NCBI GenBank assembly: GCA_039105265.1
Contig: JAPFFF010000005.1
Coordinates: 186,001 to 250,000 of the forward strand
From: Tritrichomonas musculus
Lineage: Eukaryota > Parabasalia > Tritrichomonadida > Tritrichomonadidae
DNA: 64,000 nt
Direction of reading: 5' to 3'
Translations under genes and position numbers: made by a program
Notes under the pieces: generated by a model
The model's database searches: none
Told to the model about the DNA's origin: nothing
The model's input: the letters and a program-made list of their open reading frames with translations, nothing else
In this document: in pieces, positions 1-9,528 of the stretch
Layout: every line of letters starts with the position of its first letter
Position numbering within the stretch: the first letter of the stretch is position 1

Positions 1-169
1 CAGCAATGTTCATCGAAATATTAATATATTCAATCTAGAATCATTATTTTTTATTTTGCATTCAAAATTTTTGAGCTTTCAATTTTAAAATAATTTTCAG
101 AAAATTTTGAATTACTTGACCAAACCACGATTAATTATTCATTCAATTTTTGAATGATTTAATTAATCT

Positions 170-177
170 TCATTTTT
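170..177 (+). promoter_or_regulatory. Trichomonad initiator (Inr) of the tRNase Z gene
   Basis: TCATTTTT lies just before the ATG at 179 and fits the TCAYTW initiator known from Trichomonas. It implies a 5' UTR of under 10 nt. A short palindrome, ATTCAATTTTTGAAT, sits about 25 nt upstream at 141-155. Confidence 0.5.
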
Positions 178-178
178 A

Positions 179-1999
179 ATGAAAATCATTACCGCGCTAA
201 CTGGTTATACATATGACACGTATCCATTTATAATACTTGACATAAACAATGTACTATATCTTTTTAATTTACCTGATTGTTGCAGTAGAATTTTTTCTGA
301 TTGTAATTACTCAATAAACAAGGCGCGTCACATTTTTTTAAGCAGCTGCACACTTGAAGATTCTGGAGGTTTTTTAGGTTCACTAATCGCTGTTCTCAAA
401 CCATGGAAAAGAGAAGTAAAAATTACTTGTCCAGATAGTGTTAATGATCTTCTGAACAAAAACGACTTTTTCTCAAAACTCAAAAAGGAATATTTACCTC
501 ATTTATCCAACGAAATCTATTCAGACGACTTAATTACCGTTTCTCCTGTTCCAACAGGAAAATCTCAGTCATATTCAATTCAATGCGCAGGAAGTCAAGG
601 AAGATTCTTACCAGAAAAAGCAAAAGAATTGGGTATAAAACCAGGACCAAACTTTTCAAAGCTTAAATCAGGCGAAACGTTGTACAACGACAAAGGAGAA
701 CCTGTTACACTTGCTGATTGCATTAGCGAGCCAATCAAAGGTGAATCTATATTAATAATTGACATAACAAGTGAAGAAGATATCGAAACAGTACCACCAA
801 ATGATAAATTGAATGAGTATGATGTTATTGTTCATTTAACACCAATAAGAATTGTCAACAATAAAGAATACCTTAATAAATTTCCACAAAATGATCGAAT
901 TAAACATGTTTGCTTTGGTTTCAGTGGCAGAATATCATATAAAACTGTATCAGCTCTGTATCAAGAATTTGTCGATCGATCAGAGAATATGCTTAATCCA
1001 ATATCAACATGCGAGACATCTACTGATTTTCCTCCAAATTTCGTCAATTTATCGACTGGCGATTCATTCATTTTCAGTCCTATTCAAAAAGTTTCAATAA
1101 ATCGAGACGAAGACTATTTAAAAATTCAAAGGCATTCAAATTATAATTGTCCACTTCCTACCTTTCAATCATTTGCAATAACTTTTCTTGGAACTGGCTC
1201 AGCTACTCCGACACGATGCCGCGGTGATCCCGGTATTTTAATCCACACAAAAAGCGGCTTTATAGCCGTTGACATTGGAGAAGGTTATGTTGAACAACTG
1301 TATAGAAAATATGGGCATGATAATGCCAAATATGTTCTCAAAAACTTGAAGCTAATTTTCTTAAGCCATAATCATTGTGATCATAGTTTTGGCTTACATT
1401 CAATTTTGAGAGCAAGATCAAAGTGCTCTTCAGAAAAAGTTCAACTTTTTTGTGATTCACGAATTATGAGGGAAGTTCACTTTTTTGAATCACTTTATAA
1501 AGGCGAAAATCCATTTAATATTATTCATATTGACTCTGATGATGTTAAAAATAAAGAGTTCTTTTTGAATGATTCAATCAATATTAAAACTGTCGAAGTT
1601 TATCATTCAAGCAACTCAAAAGGATGCCAAATTACAATTGATGGAAAATGGAAACTTGCTTACAGTGGTGATAGGAAGGCATTAAGCGATGATCATTTTG
1701 TTGATGAGTTTCCTGGTCCTGATTTACTTATTCATGAGGCAACTTTCTTGTCTGAACTTGATAGTGAAATGGATGATTATGATCACTCAACAATGAATCA
1801 TGCAATCGATGTCCAAAAGAAAATGAATGCTAAATATATGGCACTTGTTCATTTTAGTCAAAGATATGATAAACAGTACATTCCTTGTCCTGCTGAAAAA
1901 GCGTTCGTTACATTTGATTATCTTTCATTTGCATTCGATGATATTGAAAATGTTTGTAAAATGGTGAAAAAAGTGAATAGAGAATGCTTGGAATATTAA
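179..1999 (+). CDS. Long-form tRNase Z (ELAC2-type)
   Basis: Metallo-beta-lactamase-fold endonuclease that removes 3' trailers from pre-tRNAs; 606 aa, the length of the eukaryotic long form. The N-terminal half (about 1-330) is the degenerate, non-catalytic domain. The C-terminal half begins with FLGTGSATPT near residue 337 and has the zinc motif SHNHCDH near 394-400 (the HxHxDH pattern). Further conserved blocks are YSGDRK, PDLLIHEATF and the late His of LVHFSQRY. The start is supported by an initiator only a few bases upstream. No intron or frame break is seen. The family assignment is secure; location (nucleus or hydrogenosome) cannot be read from the sequence. Confidence 0.92.
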   Translation: MKIITALTGYTYDTYPFIILDINNVLYLFNLPDCCSRIFSDCNYSINKARHIFLSSCTLEDSGGFLGSLIAVLKPWKREVKITCPDSVNDLLNKNDFFSKLKKEYLPHLSNEIYSDDLITVSPVPTGKSQSYSIQCAGSQGRFLPEKAKELGIKPGPNFSKLKSGETLYNDKGEPVTLADCISEPIKGESILIIDITSEEDIETVPPNDKLNEYDVIVHLTPIRIVNNKEYLNKFPQNDRIKHVCFGFSGRISYKTVSALYQEFVDRSENMLNPISTCETSTDFPPNFVNLSTGDSFIFSPIQKVSINRDEDYLKIQRHSNYNCPLPTFQSFAITFLGTGSATPTRCRGDPGILIHTKSGFIAVDIGEGYVEQLYRKYGHDNAKYVLKNLKLIFLSHNHCDHSFGLHSILRARSKCSSEKVQLFCDSRIMREVHFFESLYKGENPFNIIHIDSDDVKNKEFFLNDSINIKTVEVYHSSNSKGCQITIDGKWKLAYSGDRKALSDDHFVDEFPGPDLLIHEATFLSELDSEMDDYDHSTMNHAIDVQKKMNAKYMALVHFSQRYDKQYIPCPAEKAFVTFDYLSFAFDDIENVCKMVKKVNRECLEY

Positions 2000-2892
2000 T
2001 TTTGTGTATATATTAGAATTATTCATGTTTATTATATTTATTTTAATGCTTAAAAAGTTTAAATGACGGCTTAAATAACCTTTTCTTTTTCTTTTTTTTT
2101 TAATTCTACGAAGCTTTTTTAAATTATCTCAAAAAAGGTTATAAATTGAAGTCTTTATATTATAAATATTTCTGCATCCCTACTTAGTATTAATATTATT
2201 TATCATGTTCATTTCTTCTTAATATTCAAATTTTTTGGAATTAATAATCTGACTTAGTTGCTTCGATGAATTTTATGCAATATAACGTTAAATATTTATT
2301 TATAATTAAGTATTGACTCATAAATCAAAAGGGTATTTGATACATTTATGAGATGGCTTGATTTGTCAAATTAAATTAGGTTCATATATATTATGAACAA
2401 TAATACTCCACAAAATTATTTTTTATCTTTTTTAATATTTATATTTTATTTTTTTAAATCTTTATACTAATAGAAAAATAATATATTAGAGTATTAAAAA
2501 TTGAGAAATTTTAACCATATTCAAAATTGAGATCGAATAAAGTATCATTAAAAATATATTTTTACGTTAATTAATGAATTATTTTTAAATACAAATAAAA
2601 TTTATATATAAAGTAATAAACTTTAAAAATTATTACATTGTTTTTTACTAAATATTATGAATAAATAAGAAAGTTAAAAATAATATTGAAAAAGTTGATA
2701 TAAAATCATTTGAATGAATTATAATTTTATCGTTGTTTTAATTTCAAAATCTTATAAAATCATCGAATTCGAAACAAGGAAATAATATCTATATGTAATA
2801 CAATCGATTATTAAGATGGGTTAATATTATTATTATGTGAAGTGAATAAATAATTGAAGCAACTTTTTCTGAATTGTTTGATAGAATTTAGA
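2000..2892. other. AT-rich intergenic spacer
   Basis: No gene or RNA is recognised in these 0.9 kb. The only structure seen is a small inverted repeat, CTCATAAAT (2317-2325) with ATTTATGAG (2344-2352), which could form a 9-bp hairpin with an 18-nt loop. The last 50 bases hold the promoter of the next gene, including CAACTTTTTCTGAATT near 2860, a variant of the motif that recurs across the window. Confidence 0.5.
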
Positions 2893-2899
2893 TCACTTA
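2893..2899 (+). promoter_or_regulatory. Initiator that decides the NAD synthetase start
   Basis: TCACTTA matches the trichomonad TCAYTW initiator exactly and ends 2 nt before the ATG at 2902. The open frame continues upstream to 2854, but that stretch begins with TTG and lies above the initiator, so translation should start at 2902. Confidence 0.6.
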
Positions 2900-2901
2900 A
2901 C

Positions 2902-3810
2902 ATGAAAGCACAACTCGAAGCAAAACTTGCTGAGGTACGCGAAAAACGTAACTTTAATCCAGAAAAATGGGTTGAGGATAAATGCGAGCTCTTTAATGAA
3001 TACATGAAGCGCAGTGGACTTAAAGGAGTTGTAATCAATGTTAGCGGTGGAATTGATTCAGCAGTTTCAATCCTTCTTGCTCGACATGCATCTAAAATGG
3101 AGGGATCGCCAATCACTCGTATCGTTGGTCTTTGCCAGCCAATTCACAGCACTGCTTCTATTCAAGATCGTGGACGCATTCTTTGCGAGAAATTCAATAT
3201 CGAATGCGCAGTAATTGACCAAACAGAGGTTTTCGACATGCTACATCCAATTATCGAAAAAGCATTGAAATTCGAAAATCCACCACAATTTGCGACAGGA
3301 CAACTTCGATCATATATGAGAACACCTCCTGCTTATTATGCATGCCAACTCCTTAGCTCAAATGGCGTACCTTCTATTGTCATTGGAACAGGAAATTATG
3401 ATGAAGATGGATACATGTACTACTTCTGCAAACCAGGCGATGGAACATCTGATGTCCAACTCATTCACGATCTTCATAAATCTGAAGTTAAGTCTGTCGC
3501 TAAATTCCTTGAATGCCCAGAAGATATTGTTGAAGCTGCACCATCAGCTGACTTATGGGAAGGACAAACTGATGAAGATGAACTTGGATTTCCATATTCA
3601 TTCGTTGAACTCTATGTTGAACTTCAACATATAAACGCAAAAACAAGAGAAAAGTGGATTAAAACACTTGATGAAGACAACAAGAAACAATGGGATGAAT
3701 GGTGTGAAAAGCTTGAGACTGTTCACAGGAAGAATAGTCACAAAGAGGTCTGGCCTATCAATTTAGATTTGATATGTCCAACTGGAAAACAATTCAAGTT
3801 TCCAAAATAA
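2902..3810 (+). CDS. nadE: NH3-dependent NAD+ synthetase
   Basis: Converts nicotinic acid adenine dinucleotide plus ammonia and ATP to NAD+. The protein is 302 aa and consists only of the synthetase domain; there is no N-terminal glutaminase domain, so it is the short ammonia-dependent type. The ATP pyrophosphatase P-loop SGGIDSA lies near residues 47-53. The later blocks GTGNYDEDGY, KPGDGTSD, LHKSEV and PSADLWEGQTDEDELG are diagnostic of NadE. The start at 2902 is chosen because an initiator precedes it directly. The compact form is typical of bacteria and some anaerobic protists, so ancient transfer is possible but not shown here. Confidence 0.92.
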   Translation: MKAQLEAKLAEVREKRNFNPEKWVEDKCELFNEYMKRSGLKGVVINVSGGIDSAVSILLARHASKMEGSPITRIVGLCQPIHSTASIQDRGRILCEKFNIECAVIDQTEVFDMLHPIIEKALKFENPPQFATGQLRSYMRTPPAYYACQLLSSNGVPSIVIGTGNYDEDGYMYYFCKPGDGTSDVQLIHDLHKSEVKSVAKFLECPEDIVEAAPSADLWEGQTDEDELGFPYSFVELYVELQHINAKTREKWIKTLDEDNKKQWDEWCEKLETVHRKNSHKEVWPINLDLICPTGKQFKFPK

Positions 3811-3961
3811 ATGAAGATATATATATATATTGCATAAACCAAACATTTGACTTGAGTTAATATATTTTAATCGGTTTTTTCAAGCATATAGTAAATTTAT
3901 TTTTTATGACCAAATAGGCGTTCAATAATATTTAACGTATCGTTTCATGATTTTGGGGTAA

Positions 3962-5789
3962 ATGAGTTTAAAAGTGTCTTGCCCATATCAAAATATTGAA
4001 GTTGTTGAAAACCGTGTTTACTTTTCTATTCTTCGTCGAACGCCTCGAAGTACACCATTTGTTACTTATTTTACTGTCGATGATGAACAAAAATATGCAT
4101 ATCGTGGATTTTTTGATGATTTTGGACCTCCCTCTATACTTCAACTTACAGAATTTTACAGATATCTCGAAAATTCTCTAAGCGAAGTGGAAGAAGAAAA
4201 AAATAAAAAACAAGCTTCAGGTAAAACGAATACAAATGTATTTAACACAAATAATAACACATCAAAAAGTTTTCATCAAAGTATTTTACAAAGCCAAGTT
4301 CGACTTCTTCATTTTTATACTTCGCCGACACCACAATTATGCGCTAATGCTGTTATGTACATTGCTTTTTTCAGAATGCTACATTTAAATCTTACTCCTG
4401 AGGAAACCTTTAAACCATTTATTCCTATTCAAAATTATTATTATGATTACAGGGATGCTTCGACAGCACCATCAGTATTTGAAATTAAAATTATCGATTG
4501 CCTTCGAGCAGTTACAATTGCTATGAACTTGAAATGGTATGATCCAAATACATTTGATAGTGCAAAATGGAGTTTTTATGAACAAATTACAAACGGGGAT
4601 ATGAATTGGATTATTCCAGGAAAATTACTTGCTTTTGCATCACCATATAGTATGAAAGTTTTACCAAGTGGAGACCAAGTCTCCACTCCTGAAACAGTAA
4701 TTCCTACTTTTAAAGAATTTGGAATCAATCATATTGTTCGTCTAAACAAAAAATATTATGATTCAGAAATGTTTACAAACGAAGGATTTCGATTCACCGA
4801 ACTATACTTTTTAGATGGTTCGATTCCACCTCCACTTATTCTTCGAAAATGGCTCAATATTATAGAAACAGATGGAGAAGTTGTTGCTTTACATTGTAAA
4901 GCAGGATTAGGTAGAACGTATGAAAATTAATAGAGCAAAAGAAATGAAAGATATAAAAAATAGCGAATTTCCATTATTTTCAGAATTCAATACATTTTAT
5001 TTTTTGAATACTTGATGCATCAAGCATTCAATTTTTTTATTTGAATTTTCAAAACTTGATTTAAAATGTATTGAATTGAATTTGATGGAAATCCGTTTTT
5101 ATATATATTTTTAATTTTTTTGCTCAATTTTTTTTAAACAAAATTTACTAACACATAGTGGAACACTTGCCGCATGTTATTTAATGAAAAACTTCGGCTT
5201 AACAGCACGAGAAGCTATTGCATGGATTCGAATTTGCAGAGCTGGTAGTATCATTGGTCCTCAGCAACTCTACCTTGTAAGCTACGAAGAAGAGCTTCAG
5301 ATTAAAAGGCAAAACCAAGAAAGAGAACAGCAACAACTCGAGCTAGAAAAAAGACGCGAACAACTTTTCAAATATGACGTACATGAGCCAGAACCTCGCC
5401 AAGAAACACCAAATACAGAAACAAACCTAAATTCAAACTCGATGATGCCTTTACCATCTCCACCGCCTCCACCAAAGTCGGCAAGGATTCTTTTTGTGCC
5501 GTTTAAAGGCTGTCCGATCAAAAATGACAACGATGAAGAAGATACTGGATACAATTTCATTCCGAAAACTTCATATTCGAGGAACAGGAAGAGAAATTCT
5601 AAGGTAAGGTCCAACTTTGGAGGAAGAGGAGAAACCTCTCAGCAAAATTACAGATCGAAGAAATCATCTCTTGTTAATGACCAGCGTTTCTTTGGAGCGA
5701 ATGGACTACCAATTAATATGATTCATCCACAGCCTCGAAAAGTTGCACAGAAACAGCCATACTGGAAAGCAATAGGCAGCTTTGCTTGA
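3962..5789 (+). CDS. CDC14-type dual-specificity protein phosphatase, two exons
   Basis: Exons 3962-4917 and 5159-5789 join in phase 2 to give a 528-aa protein. The first exon holds the N-terminal DSP-like domain, then [14 protein letters not shown] and the start of the catalytic domain. The P-loop is split by the intron: HCKAGLGRT is encoded up to 4917, and joining gives [19 protein letters not shown], the CDC14 signature with nucleophile Cys and P-loop Arg. [25 protein letters not shown] follows, as in CDC14. The C-terminal 180 residues are Q/E- then S/P-rich and probably disordered. CDC14 enzymes dephosphorylate CDK sites at mitotic exit and in cilium or spindle functions; the role here is inferred from family. 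No clear initiator precedes the ATG. Confidence 0.9.
4918..5158 (+). other. Spliceosomal intron of the CDC14-like gene
   Basis: The intron begins GTATGA and ends ACTAACACATAG, the trichomonad arrangement in which branch point and 3' splice site are fused (Trichomonas consensus ACTAACACACAG). It is 241 nt. Removal restores the uninterrupted CDC14 active-site signature, while unspliced reading stops 3 codons in. It interrupts the codon for the P-loop Thr after its second base. Confidence 0.88.
4964..5095. repeat. Inverted repeat inside the CDC14 intron
   Basis: Arms 4964-4999 and 5062-5095 are inversely complementary over about 34-36 nt with few mismatches and one small gap; the inner 16 bases (ATTCAATACATTTTA and its complement) match perfectly. 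The loop contains a second palindrome, CTTGATGCATCAAG (5011-5024), with TTGAAT/ATTCAA flanks. Folding would shorten the effective distance between splice sites to roughly 110 nt. It may instead be a MITE remnant in the intron. Confidence 0.75.
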
Positions 5790-6405
5790 AAGGTGAAATT
5801 ATTATTTATTTTTTATTGTTTATAGTGAAAATAAAAAAAAAAAAAAAAATACCAATCCATATATATTTATTTGTTACAGATACTGATTTTGGAAAATCAT
5901 CAATATTGTTGCAAAAGAGAAGTGAAAAATAATTCCATTGCAGATCATGATATTTTTTTTAAACAAAACGCATTGCTTTATATAACTATTTAATTAAAAT
6001 GTATACATTGTTCTATTTTCAGTATTTCATAAATATACTTATATACTGATAATGTTATATCCAATCAGTTTATTTTGATCAATTTGAAATATTATATATA
6101 TTCGCACTTATATTTTAAAATTAATTTAACTTATGATATTCTTTTAATCATTACAAAAAAAGATTATTAGAATTGTATTATATATAATATATAGGCATAT
6201 CTCAAATAAATCATTTGTGAATTTATTCCAGGGATTATTTAAAGCGCATGACTCTTAAGTATACTAAAAATGGAAAAAAGATGAAAATTATTGAATAACT
6301 CATTTTTTTTTTTTTATTAATTCTTTTAGAACAGTTTCATATCATAAAAACATTATAGTTATGGCTAAGAAAAATTGCATGTAAATCTGACATAAAAAAG
6401 CAGAA
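5790..6405. other. AT-rich intergenic spacer between convergent genes
   Basis: Contains A- and T-homopolymers and no recognisable gene. It separates the 3' ends of two convergent genes, so no promoter is expected. Confidence 0.5.
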
Positions 6406-6642
6406 TTAATGGACTTTATTTTTGATGGGATGATTTGGAGGTCTGACATCGGGGTCATCATTATCATCTGATGATGAATATTCTGCTGAAGGACCAAATC
6501 TCCCAAAACCTAAACTGTATTCTTCCATTTCACTATGCGATAATCCACTTGGCTTTCCGTCATATCCTTCTGGTAGTGTGAATGAAACATGTGGCAGATT
6601 ATTGTTTGTAGATTTAGGATAGGTAGTATTCGTTGTAGACAT
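6406..6642 (-). CDS. Small unrecognised protein, 78 aa
   Basis: A short open frame starting with ATG and rich in Ser, Pro, Asp and Asn. The N-terminus is polar (MSTTNTTYPKSTNNN), a middle block reads LPEGYDGKPSGLSHSEMEEYSLGFGRFGPSAEY, and an acidic SSDDNDDPDVRPPNHP tail follows. No domain, membrane segment or signal is recognised. A perfect 26-bp palindrome lies 13-38 nt upstream of the ATG. Its composition is less AT-rich than the flanking spacers, which supports real coding. Confidence is limited by size. Confidence 0.5.
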   Translation of the reverse strand: MSTTNTTYPKSTNNNLPHVSFTLPEGYDGKPSGLSHSEMEEYSLGFGRFGPSAEYSSSDDNDDPDVRPPNHPIKNKVH

Positions 6643-6654
6643 ATTGCAAAAATG

Positions 6655-6680
6655 TTTTTTATCTTCTAGAAGATAAAAAA
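6655..6680. repeat. Perfect 26-bp palindrome upstream of the 78-aa gene
   Basis: The half-site TTTTTTATCTTCT is followed by its exact complement, centred on TCTAGA. It lies 13-38 nt upstream of the start codon at 6642 (minus strand), a promoter-proximal position. It could be a dimeric protein-binding site or an RNA hairpin in the leader. Confidence 0.6.
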
Positions 6681-7119
6681 AAATTCAATAAACTTTTTCA
6701 AAATTCTAATTCAAATTTTCATTTAATTTATAAAATTTATTTTGTTAATATATAAACGAGCTATAAATAAACAAAAACAGTAATACACTAATTCCATTAA
6801 AGAAATAAAAAACTGTCATTTAATAAATTTTTATCAAATAATAATAAAAAAAAAAAAGTAATTATAATATGATAATAATATACCTTATTAAAAAAGTAAC
6901 ATTATATAGAAGTAAATAATTTATGCATATATAAAAACATACAAGTATAATCAATTATAACTATCCTATATTATATTATTTTGTCAGAAAATAATATAAT
7001 CATTAGAATTGAAATACACATTTGATAAAATCCGCCTTCATTAGAGATACATAATTTGTTTCAGTGATAATGTTATCAATGTACATTAATTAAAATTTAA
7101 AAGTTGAAACTTTTGATAA
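6681..7119. other. AT-rich intergenic spacer
   Basis: Upstream of the 78-aa gene and downstream of the Q/N-rich gene on the minus strand. AACTTTTTCA, close to the recurrent promoter motif, occurs near 6694 on the plus strand. Nothing else is recognised. Confidence 0.4.
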
Positions 7120-9357
7120 TCATTTTTTCTTTGTGAATAGTTGTACTGGAATCATTGGCACGAGTGACTCACTTGCATTTTGAATGACAGCAGGTGAACT
7201 TAAGATTGCATTTTCTTGTTCAAAAATGTAATCAGATTCGATATTCTTTCTCACATGTCTTCTCGCTTTTTGAACACGTGAATAAACTCCACACGTCGGA
7301 ATAGGAGGCATTTTTGTAAAATCATTTTGCTTTGCTTTTACAGGAGAATTAACTTTTGCATTTATTGCTGCTTCAACATTTTTATTTGACGAAATTTGTT
7401 TAATAATTTTTGCACCACCAGATTGACTTGCTTGAACTTGCTGCGGTACCTGCTGTTGTTGTTGTTGTTGTGGTGGTGGTTGCGTTTTTGGCTGTTGTTG
7501 TTGTTTTTGTTGTTGTGGTTTTTGTTGTGGCTGTTGTTGTTGTGGTGGTTGTGTTTTTGGTTGTTGCTGTGTTAGTTGTGGCTGTTGTTGTTGTTGTTGC
7601 TGCTGCTGCTGCTGCTGTTTTTTCGGTTTTGTTTGTCGCTTTTGTGTAGGTTTTGGAGAGAAATAATTTGGAATATTCATTGCTTGCTGATTTTTATTAA
7701 TATTCATATTTGTTTGTGATTGTAAATTTGTGTTAATTTGCGGCTGAGGTGCATATTGTGGCTGAATTTGATTACTTTGCCGACTTTGATGCTGAGATTG
7801 GAGACTTTGTAGAATTTGTTGAGCTTGGGAATTATTTGGATATTGAGGCTGCGATTGGAGTTGTAAATTATTTTGATATTGAGGTTGAGAATGAGCCATT
7901 TGCGTATTTTGATTGATATTACTTCTGGATTGATTTTGATATAACAGATTATTGGACTCAAAATTAATATTTTGTGTTGGGCTTTGATGGTAACCTAAGT
8001 TTTGTTGAGATTGTGAGTGATATATCAAATTTGGTGGAATGTCATTTAAACTTGGCGGAATTTGTGTCTGAGTAGGATAATTCATATTTTGATTTAGATT
8101 TAATGATAAATTTTGTTGGACTTGTGAAGAATGAATCATATTCTGTTGAGATATTGCTGGCGCAATTGGTATCTGTGACGTTTTTGATTTTGAATTTTGA
8201 GATTTCGAACTTTGGGACTTTGAATTTTGAGATTTTGAGCTTTGAGTCTTCGCATGAGAATTTTGCGGTGGCAATATTTGAGTTATTGGATTTGGTTGAG
8301 AAGCTGAATTCGATTGAATAATTAAATTTTGCTGAGAAAGAATATTTGATTGTGCGATTAAATTTGCTTGAGAAATTACATTAATATTAGATTGATTTAT
8401 CATATTCGACTGAGAATTTTGTTGAGGCAAAGATTGTATGGTCAAATTTGGAGAAATAAGTTGATTATATTGAAATTGTTGTTGATTCTGAGAAGAGCTC
8501 TGATGCAACGCATTTTGATAATTTGAAATATTTGACTGTTGGCTTTGATGGTTGCTTTGGATTTGCGCATAATTCAGATTTGGCTGAGAATATGCTTGTC
8601 CTTGTATAAAATTTTGCTGGTTTGAGTTTTGAAGTAGATAATTCTGTTGATTTTGGAGCTGTAAGATGGCTTGAATTTGTGGACTTATTTGATCTTGAAT
8701 TTGAATTTGTGGATGTATTTGAGGATTTATTTGATCTTGAATCTGAATTTGTGGATGCATTTGAGAATTTATTTGATCTTGAAGTTGAGATTGTTGAGGA
8801 ATTTGTGGACTTATTTGATCTTGAATTTGAATTTGAGGAGAAATTGGTTGTTTTAATTGTTCTTGCTTTGAATGCTGAGATTTAGCTTTTTCTTGGGATG
8901 AATTTTTTTTTGGTTCTTTTTTATTTTTACTTTTTTCTATTTGATTTGATAAAATCCAAAATATAGATAGCCCTTCAGATATTGTCTTATCGTCAATATC
9001 AGATGCTGTTGGTATTGATAAGAATGCTGGCTTTTCAGTTTGAAAAATAACATTTGGTGAATTTTGAAAATTGTTATTTGAAGAAGATTTCGGTGGAAAT
9101 ATTTGCTCAGGCTCATTGTTATGCTCAACAACTTTATATTGACCATCAGCTTGATCTTTATAGAAAAAATTTGAATTTGAAGAAGTGCGCTTAGATATAT
9201 GTTTAGAGATTTTAGATGAATTGCTTTCTATGTCTGGAATATTTTGTTGTGCCATTATATTATAAAAATTTGCATTTAAATTTGTTTTATCTACCTTTGC
9301 AATTTCATCATTAATTTTTTGTATTTGTTCTTGTGAATACTGGTGCGGATGTATCAT
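7120..9357 (-). CDS. Gln/Asn/Ser-rich low-complexity protein, 745 aa
   Basis: Residues 1-140 and the last 90 are of moderate complexity; the middle 450 residues are dominated by Q, N, S, P and I. It includes repeated QIQIQDQI(S/N)PQI units near 165-225, SKSQNSKSQSSK-type runs near 365-385, and polyQ tracts near 575-640. The C-terminal part has a basic segment, GVYSRVQKARRHVRKNIESDY. No enzymatic domain is recognised. The composition is prion-like and suggests an assembly or condensate scaffold, which is inference. Gene 9529-10977 is divergent with a 171-bp shared upstream region. The one long frame over such biased DNA supports coding. Confidence 0.75.
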   Translation of the reverse strand: MIHPHQYSQEQIQKINDEIAKVDKTNLNANFYNIMAQQNIPDIESNSSKISKHISKRTSSNSNFFYKDQADGQYKVVEHNNEPEQIFPPKSSSNNNFQNSPNVIFQTEKPAFLSIPTASDIDDKTISEGLSIFWILSNQIEKSKNKKEPKKNSSQEKAKSQHSKQEQLKQPISPQIQIQDQISPQIPQQSQLQDQINSQMHPQIQIQDQINPQIHPQIQIQDQISPQIQAILQLQNQQNYLLQNSNQQNFIQGQAYSQPNLNYAQIQSNHQSQQSNISNYQNALHQSSSQNQQQFQYNQLISPNLTIQSLPQQNSQSNMINQSNINVISQANLIAQSNILSQQNLIIQSNSASQPNPITQILPPQNSHAKTQSSKSQNSKSQSSKSQNSKSKTSQIPIAPAISQQNMIHSSQVQQNLSLNLNQNMNYPTQTQIPPSLNDIPPNLIYHSQSQQNLGYHQSPTQNINFESNNLLYQNQSRSNINQNTQMAHSQPQYQNNLQLQSQPQYPNNSQAQQILQSLQSQHQSRQSNQIQPQYAPQPQINTNLQSQTNMNINKNQQAMNIPNYFSPKPTQKRQTKPKKQQQQQQQQQQQQPQLTQQQPKTQPPQQQQPQQKPQQQKQQQQPKTQPPPQQQQQQQVPQQVQASQSGGAKIIKQISSNKNVEAAINAKVNSPVKAKQNDFTKMPPIPTCGVYSRVQKARRHVRKNIESDYIFEQENAILSSPAVIQNASESLVPMIPVQLFTKKK

Positions 9358-9528
9358 CTTTTTTTTCTTTTGTTTTTTTACAACAAAAGAAAACTAGAAA
9401 ATAGAGTCAATTTTTGTCTTTTAAAAAATTCAGAACTTTATAGAAAATTCATTGAGTTTATTCTTATCGTAGTGATTTATCAGAATATTCAATTACATAC
9501 GTTAATTAAACAGACTAAAATTTTATAA

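Noticed and set aside
2854-2901. N-terminal extension of NAD synthetase
   Set aside because: Begins with TTG and lies upstream of a perfect TCACTTA initiator; the family start fits the ATG at 2902.
7410-7649. Val/Ala-rich open frame opposite the Q/N-rich gene
   Set aside because: It is the complement of polyglutamine codons, a composition artefact.
8622-8885. Open frame of FVDLFDLE-type repeats opposite the Q/N-rich gene
   Set aside because: Shadow of the QDQISPQIQ repeats on the minus strand.
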